Origin: Hansfordia pulvinata
Taxonomy: Eukaryota; Ascomycota; Sordariomycetes; Xylariales
Direction: 5' to 3'
DNA: 64,000 bases
NCBI GenBank assembly: GCA_006538405.1
Contig: BJKQ01000001.1
Location: 124,001 to 188,000 of the forward strand
In this document: one piece after another, positions 56,699-64,000 of the stretch
Position numbering within the stretch: the first letter of the stretch is position 1
Layout of the letters: each line of letters starts with the position of its first letter
Notes under the pieces: generated by a model
Databases searched by the model: none
Told to the model about the DNA's origin: nothing
The model's input: only the letters and a program-made list of their open reading frames with translations
Program-made: the position numbers and the translations under genes

Positions 56699-57889
56699 AT
56701 GGCAGAGATGAAGGCACTAGTAATCGCCGGCAGCGGTGACGAGCCGCGCAGCTTGCAGCTCAGGTCCATCCCCAAGCCCAAGCCCGGCCCTCACCAGGTG
56801 CTCGTCAAGATATCCACAGCCGCCCAGAACCCCACCGACAGTAGGGCCACGCCGTTGCCCGTCGCAGCCGACCAAAGCTAATCATCGCGCAGTCCAATCC
56901 TTCGATGGCAAGGTGTTCGACGATGGCGCCGTCCTGGGGTGTGACTTTGTCGGCTACGTCGAGGAACTCGGCCCGGACGTGACCCGCCTCGAGAAGGGCG
57001 ATCACATTGCTGGGCTGATCTGGGGAGGTGAGTAGCTCTCGGGAAGACGCACGACGCCGCTGACGACCCGAAGGCGAGATCATCGGACTCGGTGCCTTCA
57101 GCGAATACACCATCGCCGATGAGAAGATCTGCTTCAAGATCCCGCCCTCGCTGTCTCCAGAGGCCGCTGTCACCGTTCCGCTGACCTCGTGCACGGCGTG
57201 GCTGGCCCTCTTCTCCAAAGATTGTCTAGCCATCGACCCCGGCGCCGGCCAGGAGACAGTTCTGGTCTGGAGCGGCAACACGAGTGTCGGGCGCTTCACG
57301 ATCCAGCTGGCGGTCCTGCGCGGCCTGGATGTCGTGACGACCTGCAGCCCCAAGTATTTTGACGAGATGAAGCGGCTCGGGGCGAAATGCGCATTTGACT
57401 ACCGCGATCCGGACGTGATCGGCAAGATCAAGCAAGTCGCGCCGCGTCTCAAATACGTCTTTGACACAATCGGCAACGAGGGCTCGTCCGGTTTGGCGTC
57501 GCAGGCCGTCACCGAATCCGGCGGGCGACTTTGCACCGTCCGCCCGGGCAAGACCCACACGGAGGACGTCACGACAAGGACCGAGGTGACGGACGTCATG
57601 GTGTTTACGTGCTTCCTCAAAGAGCACCGTTACGGACCCGGATACTGGCCTGTGAGTGTTTTCCGCGACAGACAGTTGATGACAGCCAGCTAACACGGGC
57701 CAGCCTCTCGAGGGAGACCACAAGCTCTGCGCCGAGCTCTGCGATCAGCTGACGGGGTGGCTTTCGAGCGGCAAAGTCGATCCCAGCCAGGCCAAGTCAA
57801 AGGGTGGCTTGGAGCAGGTGGCCGAGGGTTTCCATGACTACCGTGACGGGACTATCGCGGGATACAAGCTGGTGTACAGTGTCGGATAG
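56699..57889 (+). CDS. MDR-family enoyl reductase / zinc-type alcohol dehydrogenase-like oxidoreductase
   Basis: Exons 56699-56840, 56893-57027, 57074-57651 and 57704-57889 give 346 residues, the normal length. These proteins are NADPH-dependent and several act as trans-enoyl reductases for highly reducing PKSs (LovC-like). Order of motifs: 'GPHQVLVKISTAAQNPTD', 'SFDGKVFDDGAVLGCDFVGY', 'DHIAGLIWGGEIIGLGAFSE', 'TVPLTSCTAWLALF', and the cofactor-binding 'VLVWSGNTSVGRFTIQLAVL' and 'TTCSPKYFDEMKRLGA', then 'VFDTIGNEGSSGLASQAV'. No structural zinc cysteines are visible, as in the quinone-reductase side of the superfamily. The frame is intact. The neighbouring MFS, PLP and methyltransferase genes suggest a metabolic cluster. 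No PKS partner is visible beside it in this window. Confidence 0.9.
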
Positions 57890-58788
57890 GGACACTCGGC
57901 AATCAGCCGGGGATCCAGCTTCCGTAGGCCTTATCGTATCGCACAAGTATAACGAGTCCCCATCTCATCAGCTGTGGCTCAGACGGTGATTATTCTCTGT
58001 TGAGGCCCCGGACAAATGGTCGAGTTGCGAAGTCCGGGACCCATAGGAACGGTGCGCGTATGCGAGGTGATACGCCGGACAATGTTAACCCCCGGCGGTG
58101 GTCGCTGGCAAGTCCTTGCATGGATGCCGGGAAACAAAGGTGGCGAGTGATTGGTCGGAGATGCGCAAGCACCGATGAGCTTGTCAGCGTAAGGGCGTAA
58201 TCCCCGGCTTGGGCCCGGGATCGCCAGACGTCCTGTGGCTCATGGGGGGCGAGGCTGTGGAGCGCAGAACGCAGTGTCGCTCGGAGGGGCGCGGTCTCGG
58301 CTCGGATTTGGTGGGGCCAGCTGGGTGCGCAATGGTGAGCGCCGATAGAAGGATGGATCCAGCTGCGGGCGTTAGGGTCAGTATACTTAACTCCATTCTC
58401 GAGGCTATTATCGCAGCATGTTCTCCAGTCACGATACTTTCGGAGTAGGTGTCCATTCCATGTCAGGTAGGAAGTTCAATTGATCAAGATGGGATTCGGG
58501 TGTACATAAGAAGTGGGTGGAAGCCCAAGGAAAACGGGCGTTGGGAAGGTGCCACCACAGTCGAGTCCTGAGCACCTTCCTCGCCTTCGGTTGCACAGCG
58601 AAGCCATATTGGATTTCTTTTATTCTCCATTCTCGATACAAAACTGCCACGGCCTCATCCAAGCTCTGCCGTCTCCCTCATTCTGCACCTTCATCGCCAG
58701 CCGTTGCCGCCCACCACCGACGCGGACCTGGCATCTCAGTCTGGCTCTCACAGGCCAGACCTACGAGGACTCTGTATCGCCATCGGCC
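57890..58788. other. Intergenic region
   Basis: No supportable gene. The final 150 bases are probably leader of the MFS gene. Confidence 0.55.
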
Positions 58789-60511
58789 ATGTCTACCCAT
58801 CAGCAGCCGCCCGATCCACAGCAAGGCAGTGCTTCGCATCACATCCAAGAACATGGAATCGCTCAACAAAGTCGAGATCCCGAGGTTGCCCCAAGCCAGG
58901 CGACTGTGCGCCAGAGACACACGAGCAGCCTGCCCGATGCGCTGTGCGTATACCCAGATCCGCCCGCCGCGGGTTTCTCGCGAGACTGGCTCTCATCCCT
59001 GAAGTTGCCAACCCCTACGAATACAAAGACTCTGTAAAATGGGCCATGACTGTCACAGTCGCCCTAGCCGCTACCACTTCGGCCATGGGCTCTGCCATCT
59101 TCTATCGTGAGCTTCGTCCTCATGACTGCCCCTGCCCAACCACGCGCCATGCTGACTGATTGTGACAAGCCGCGCTGCCCGCCGTCGCCGAGGCATTGAA
59201 CACTTCAACTACAGTCACCAATTTCTCCGTCGCCTTCTACCTCCTATCTCTCGCAATAACCCCCCTCTGGTGGTATGTGCCATCCGACGGACGCTTCCCC
59301 TTGTCCCACTCACAGAGCTCAATCTGACGCTTCCCAGGTCATCCCTCTCTGAGAAGCACGGCCGCCGCACCGTCTATATGATCTCGTTCTCCCTCTTCAT
59401 CATCTTCTCTGTTGCTAGCGCCCTAAGTGTCAACATCGCAATGCTCATAGTCATGCGCATCTTGACGGGCGCTTCCGCGGCTTCGGTGCAGTCTGTGGGC
59501 GCCGGCACGGTGGCCGACATCTGGGAGCCACGCAATCGGGGCAAGGCCATGGGCATATTCTACATCGGTCCCCTTTGCGGCCCTGGTATCGCCCCCATCA
59601 TTGGCGGCGCTCTCGCGCAGGGCTTCGGCTGGCGAAGCACCTTGTGGTTTCTCGTCATATTTGGCGGAGTTTTGCTCCTATTAATTCTGTTCTGTTTGCC
59701 CGAGACCCTCGCGAGGCGGGAGAACGTGGACACCAGTTTGGAAAGTGCTAATACAACGGAGAAGGGAGTCAGCTGGGGACACAAAGTCAGGAATGCCGCC
59801 GAGGAATTCATCGAGCCCCTGATGGTTCTCGGCCTCCTGCGGCACCCACCCATCAGCATCACCGTTTCCCTTGCGGCTATCGCCTTTGGCTCACTCTACG
59901 TGACCAACATTTCCATCGAGACCACATTCTCACGTCCGCCTTACAGCTTCTCGAGCCTCGACGTCGGTCTTCTCTACCTCGCTCCCACCCTGGGCTACGC
60001 AGTGAGCTCCGTGCTGGGTGGCAGATGGATTGACTACATTATGCACCGGGAGGCCGTCAAGGCCAATCGCTACGACGAGAACGGCAAGCTTGTGTACTTG
60101 CCAGAAGACCGATTGAAGGAAAACGTATGGATTGCGGCCTCGCTGTATCCCGCGGGTCTGATCACGTTTGGCTGGACCGCCTGGGCAGGTGTGCATTGGG
60201 TTGTGCCCAGCATTGCCAATCTTGTCTTTGGCGTGGGCAACATGCTCGTCTTCGGGGCGGTTGCCACCGTGCTGACCGAGTTCACCCCCCAGCGGTCCTC
60301 CAGCGGCGTCGCCGTCAACACGTTCGCACGAAGCCTGCTGGGGTGTGTCGGGGCCATCATCACCGACCCATTGATTAAAGCCATAGGAGTGCAATGGACC
60401 TGCACCATGGTGGCCCTCTTCGCCTGGGTGACGGCAAATGCATCCGTCGCGGCGTTGTTGGTCTGGGGCACACGCTGGAGAGAAGCGATGAAAGCGGGAC
60501 CAAGCAAGTAG
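58789..60511 (+). CDS. MFS transporter, DHA1 drug:H+ antiporter type
   Basis: Exons 58789-59106, 59170-59272 and 59338-60511, about 531 residues. The N-terminal 75 residues are hydrophilic. Membrane segments begin at 'VKWAMTVTVALAATTSAMGS' and continue through 'NFSVAFYLLSLAITPLW'. The cytoplasmic loop motif 'SLSEKHGRRTVYMISF' is the MFS G-x3-D-R-x-G-R-R variant. 'RILTGASAASVQSVGAGTVA', then 'PRNRGKAMGIFYIGPLCGPG' and 'PIIGGALAQGFGWRSTLWFL' follow, the last being typical of multidrug and polyamine exporters. It should export small molecules at the plasma membrane. The join from the N-terminal frame needs one more G at 58988-58989, giving 'FSRDWALIPEVANPYEYKD'. An alternative is a later start in another frame, but no good ATG exists there. 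It lies in the putative right-hand cluster. Confidence 0.88.
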
Positions 60512-61116
60512 GTAGGCGATGCGGCCGAAATAGGAGCAACCAGACGGCGGCTGGTTATCAGTGGGCGATTACTACCAGTCGCGGCCACCGAGTCATGATT
60601 GGGACCATGAAGCGATCTGCCAGCGACAAGGAGGGGAGGTGAAATAAGACAGGCGCATGATCGAATGAAGTGATCCACACAGCTGAATGATTCCTTTCAT
60701 GTGCACCACGATCTCGCAAACAGTCGTGACAGTCTGGCCAACGACAAATGCCGGATAGGTAATCTGCGCGACCCTAGTCAGGGGCCTTCGTGATAGATGC
60801 GACTACCGCAGGTCTCCAGAAGTGTGCGGAGACCCCGCCACTAATCGGCATAGGATCGGAGCTGAGGGCATGTCAACGGCGCCCTTGACGGGTATGATGT
60901 GGCGGCGGGGCAGGGTATGACTGACAGCCGGACTTCGCAGGCCGACCCATGTCCGACCGTAGCCGGTTATACCCAGTCAGCACGCAGGTTTGTGGCCAAA
61001 TGGTGAACGATTATAATACAGTCGCGTGCATATCTGCTTCTCGTTGCAACCATTGGCCACTGAACTTGCGAGACAGTACTGGCCTGGGAACTCGACACCG
61101 CCACACACCGTTCAAC
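60512..61116. other. Intergenic region
   Basis: No supportable gene. It is the promoter region of the PLP-enzyme gene. Confidence 0.6.
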
Positions 61117-62620
61117 ATGGGAGACATGCAAGTCAAGGCAGCGGAGGGGGCCACGCCGGAGAGCCCGTTCGGGCCCCGGGCCCTGCAGCACTTTGCGTTT
61201 GACCCGGCCTGGCGCAACCTGAACAACGGTAACGTCACCCCGCGACGCCGGCCGACCGGGCCACGAGAGCAACACTGACACGGCGGTCGCAGGATCGTTC
61301 GGGTCGGCACCGCGCGAGATCCTAGAGAAGCAGAGACACTACCAGGCCCTGGCGGAGTGGCGGCCGGACGAGTTCATCCGGTACCAGTTCCCGGCGCTGC
61401 TGGACGAGAACCGGGCGGCGGTGGCCGAGCTGCTCAACGCGCCCGCCGAAGCCGTGGTGCTGGTGCCCAACGCGACGGTCGCGGCCAACACGGTCCTGCG
61501 CGCCATCCCGTGGAGCGCCGACGGGCGCGACGAGATCCTGTCCTTCTCCACCATCTACGGCGGCTGCGGCAAGACGATCGACTACGTCGTCGACGCGTCC
61601 GGGGGCCTCGTCGGCTCCCGCGAGATCGCCGTCGAGTACCCGGCGGACTCGGACGCGGACGTGGTGGCTTCGTTCCGGGCGGCGGCGCGGGCGTCGCGCG
61701 AGGCCGGCAGGCGGCCGCGCCTGTGCCTGTTCGACACGGTGTCCTCGCAGCCCGGGGTGCGGGCGCCGTTCGCGGCGCTGGCGGCGGCGTGCCGCGAGGA
61801 GGGGGTGCTCAGCCTGGTCGACGGCGCGCAGGGGGTCGGCATGCTGACGGCCGGGGAGGGCAAGGAGCTCGACCTGCGCGCGCTGGACCCGGATTTCTTC
61901 CTGTCCAACTGCCACAAGTGGCTGCACGTGCCGCGGGGCTGCGCCGTGCTCTACGTCCCCGAGCGCAACCAGCACCTCGTGCCCAGCTCGCTGCCCACGT
62001 CGCACTCGTACGTTCCCCGCGCCGCGGAGGCGGCAGGAGGCGGCGGCGGCGGCAAGAAGCGGTTCAACCCGCTGCCCGCGGGCGCGCCCGGCAAGACGGC
62101 CTTCGTGTCGGGCTTCGAGTTCAACGGCACCGTCGACCGCAGCTCGTACCTGGTCGTCGCGGACGCCATCCGGTGGCGCCGGCGCGTCTTCGGCGGCGAG
62201 GACGCCATCGTCGCCTACACGCGGGAGCTGGCGCGCGAGGGCGGGCGCGCCGCCGCCACCGCCCTAGGCACCGAGGTCCTCGACAACGCCGAGGGCACGC
62301 TGTCGGCCTGCGCCATGACGTATGTCCGGCTGCCCTTGCGGGTCACGGAGGAGGAGCAGCAGGCAGGGAGGGAGGGGAAGGGGGTGACGCTGTCCACCGA
62401 GGAGGCCGGGCGCGCCGTCGACTGGGTCTCGCGCGCCCTCATGCGCGAGTACCACACGTTCGTGCCCCTGGTCCCGTACCGCGGCTGGCTGTGGGCCCGC
62501 ATCAGCGCCCAGGTGTACCTCGACGTCGACGACTTTGCGTGGGCGGGGCGGGTGCTGGCGGCGCTTTGCCGGCGGGTTGCGGAGGGCGAGCACTTGAAGC
62601 AGGTAACCTGGGGCTTGTAG
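61117..62620 (+). CDS. Class V PLP-dependent aminotransferase-fold enzyme (CefD / Egt2-like)
   Basis: Exons 61117-61228 and 61293-62620 give 479 residues. The fold is shared by isopenicillin N epimerase, cysteine desulfurases and the hercynylcysteine sulfoxide lyase of ergothioneine synthesis. Fungal genomes carry several uncharacterised paralogues. Motifs in order: 'FAFDPAWRNLNNGSFGSAPR', 'DEFIRYQFPALLDENRAAVA', 'VPNATVAANTVLRAIPW', 'FSTIYGGCGKTIDYV', 'LSLVDGAQGVGML' (PLP ring Asp) and 'FFLSNCHKWLHVPRGCAVLY' (Schiff-base Lys). 'LPTSHSYVPRAAEA' and 'SGFEFNGTVDRSSYLVV' follow. The family motif N-H-G-S-F-G reads N-N-G-S-F-G here, and the substitution falls right at the splice junction. Insertions with a Gly run (about residue 290) and 'EEEQQAGREGKG' are unusual. 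The frame is intact. The substrate is unknown. Confidence 0.88.
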
Positions 62621-63286
62621 TTTGTCTTGGGTTGGCTTACTGCATAGGGGTGCTCGGCCCTTGTCTGCGTCTCCGTAGTGTTGATCCGGGCTTCTCCAGT
62701 CGCGGCGGCAGGTTGGCGATATGTCGCACCAAGTCTGTTTGATGTCCCCGTTCTCGTCTACTTGGTCCCGTGGAGTAGGCTAGCCGCGCTGCTCTCACTA
62801 AACTACAACTACATCCTTCCAAGACTCACACTTGGCCGTCTCTCTCCGCGTTGCTGTGGCCAGCTTGTGGTGTTGATCTGCTGCCACATGAGCAATACAG
62901 CGGATAGATGCTTGATGAACGAGTTGCTGCCTAATGGCTATCGCTGAAGAATCCAATCTCCGTGATGCTTCTTCTCTTGTCGATGTCATCTTGTTTTGAC
63001 AATTTGGTAATATGGAAACTTCAACCACATGATCGATCGTTTATACAAATCTGGTAGAACCTAGTATTTCCAGAGTGTGCGAGCCGAATCTTGCCCTCAG
63101 CCACCTGGGGAGATCTCGGTGCCTAATCACGTATATGTATACCAGACAGTAAGCGAGCTCGGCTTTTGTTTGCATTTGCCCTCCGATGCTGCCCGCTATG
63201 CAGGCCGTCAAGATCTCCGGCTGGAGTCCGGTTGCACGTTGCTACCAGCAACAGATAGGATTAGAATCCATGCTGTGCAAGTGTAC
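62621..63286. other. Convergent intergenic region
   Basis: No supportable gene. The 3' ends of the PLP-enzyme gene (+) and the methyltransferase gene (-) meet here. It is AT-richer than its neighbours. Confidence 0.55.
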
Positions 63287-64000
63287 TCAGTCATCGAATC
63301 TGATGAGCATCCGGTACCACAGCCACGTCGTCTGCCTGCCCTCCTGGAACTCGCCCGACCGGGCCTTCCACCCGTCGATGCCCCCCCACTTCCGGGTGTC
63401 GATCTCGGTGTACACGATCTCGCCGTCGGCGCCGCGGCGGCGGGCGTACGGCCTGGCCCACGCGTCCCTTACCTGCGCGCGGAACGGCGAAGCCGCGACG
63501 GCGCCCTCCCACAGGGCGACCCACGAGTCCTCGCTGTGCTTGACGCTCTTGGTGCCCCGCAGCGTCTCCTTGACGCCCTCCGTCCGCTCCACCGTCGACG
63601 ACTGCCCGCCGATCACCACGACGTCGCGGCCCGTGTCCTTCCTCAGCAGCTTCAGGCAGTTCCGGATGATCTGCGTCTGCTGCTCGACGTCGTACTGGTG
63701 GAAGACGGACGACAGGTGCAGGATGGTGATCGTGTTCTCGCGCTTGCGCAGGGGGTTCGAGGGGGAGAAGCCCCTCTCGTGGCCCTTGTCGAGGATGTCA
63801 GCGTCTCTGATGAAGTTTCCCTCCACTAAATGGCGCTCGGGCTCGCCGTCGAACAGGTCGAGGCCGATGTCGACGAGCTGGTTGTTCGTGTCGCTGGCAT
63901 AGACACGCTCGGCCGAGACCCCGTCCATGATGAGCTTGCGCGGGGCCACGCCGAAGCGCGCGCCGACGTCCAGGAAGCGATGCTCATCGCGGTAGTCCCC
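63287..64000 (-). CDS. SAM-dependent methyltransferase, 5' part outside window
   Basis: The last 237 residues of a minus-strand protein whose start lies beyond 64000. The frame is open to the window edge. The SAM-binding Gly-rich segment is 'RFLDVGARFGVAPRKLIMD', followed by 'VYASDTNNQLVDIGLDLF' with an acidic residue at the end of strand 2. 'ITILHLSSVFHQYDVEQQTQ' and 'LLRKDTGRDVVVIGGQSSTV' follow as strands 4 and 5, and 'WLWYRMLIRF' closes the protein. This is the small-molecule methyltransferase group often found in fungal metabolite clusters. The substrate cannot be told. It faces the PLP-enzyme gene tail to tail. No frame break is seen. Confidence 0.78.
   Translation of the reverse strand, partial: GDYRDEHRFLDVGARFGVAPRKLIMDGVSAERVYASDTNNQLVDIGLDLFDGEPERHLVEGNFIRDADILDKGHERGFSPSNPLRKRENTITILHLSSVFHQYDVEQQTQIIRNCLKLLRKDTGRDVVVIGGQSSTVERTEGVKETLRGTKSVKHSEDSWVALWEGAVAASPFRAQVRDAWARPYARRRGADGEIVYTEIDTRKWGGIDGWKARSGEFQEGRQTTWLWYRMLIRFDD

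Overview
The window is nuclear DNA of a GC-rich filamentous ascomycete (Pezizomycotina, most likely Sordariomycetes, possibly Hypocreales). The evidence is short spliceosomal introns of about 46-160 nt with CTNAC-like branch points, an APSES/ankyrin MBF factor, a non-reducing polyketide synthase beginning with a SAT domain, AflR-type Zn2Cys6, 2EXR/DUF7730-like and UvsD/ATRIP proteins, and small secreted cysteine-rich proteins. I see no tRNA, rRNA, CRISPR array or intact transposon.

Layout. 1.4-2.2 kb: small secreted protein. 6.1-8.3 kb: GNAT acetyltransferase (+) and a long LYR-motif protein (-). 10.4-12.9 kb: Mbp1-type cell-cycle transcription factor. 13.5-21.7 kb (-): a six-exon non-reducing PKS with architecture SAT-KS-AT-PT-ACP-ACP-R, facing an AflR-like regulator at 24.4-25.7 kb across a gene-free divergent promoter region. 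27.0-28.8 kb: unrecognised nuclear-type protein. 30.5-31.8 kb: a protein with a divergent histone H4 domain behind a long disordered N-terminus. 32.6-33.6 kb: FtsJ-like methyltransferase. 34.4-36.9 kb: ATRIP/UvsD checkpoint protein. 39.5-41.1 kb: CDP-diacylglycerol synthase. 42.7-44.4 kb: unrecognised protein. 47.0-51.2 kb: two tandem DUF7730/2EXR-like proteins. 52.7-55.1 kb: two small secreted proteins, one with a duplicated cysteine module. 56.7-64 kb: enoyl-reductase-like MDR, MFS transporter, class V PLP enzyme and a methyltransferase cut by the window end. This last block looks like part of a second metabolic cluster.

A pattern runs through the whole window. In many genes the conserved reading continues only if one extra G or C is assumed in a G or C run. 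There are five such sites in the PKS and one each in mbp1, the AflR-like regulator, the H4-like gene, the FtsJ gene, uvsD, one DUF7730 gene, a secreted-protein gene and the MFS gene, plus a possible one in the first gene. All are single-base deficits of the same kind, in housekeeping and accessory genes alike, and exon lengths return to multiples of three when they are counted. I read this as systematic homopolymer under-calling in the assembly rather than pseudogenisation, and have annotated each such gene as one locus.

How the genes work together. The PKS should build an aromatic polyketide and release it reductively as an aldehyde, with the AflR-like protein as its likely pathway regulator. 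The right-hand MDR/MFS/PLP/methyltransferase set could act on and export another metabolite. The rest is mainly cell-cycle and checkpoint control (Mbp1, UvsD), phospholipid synthesis (CDS1), RNA modification and putative secreted effectors.
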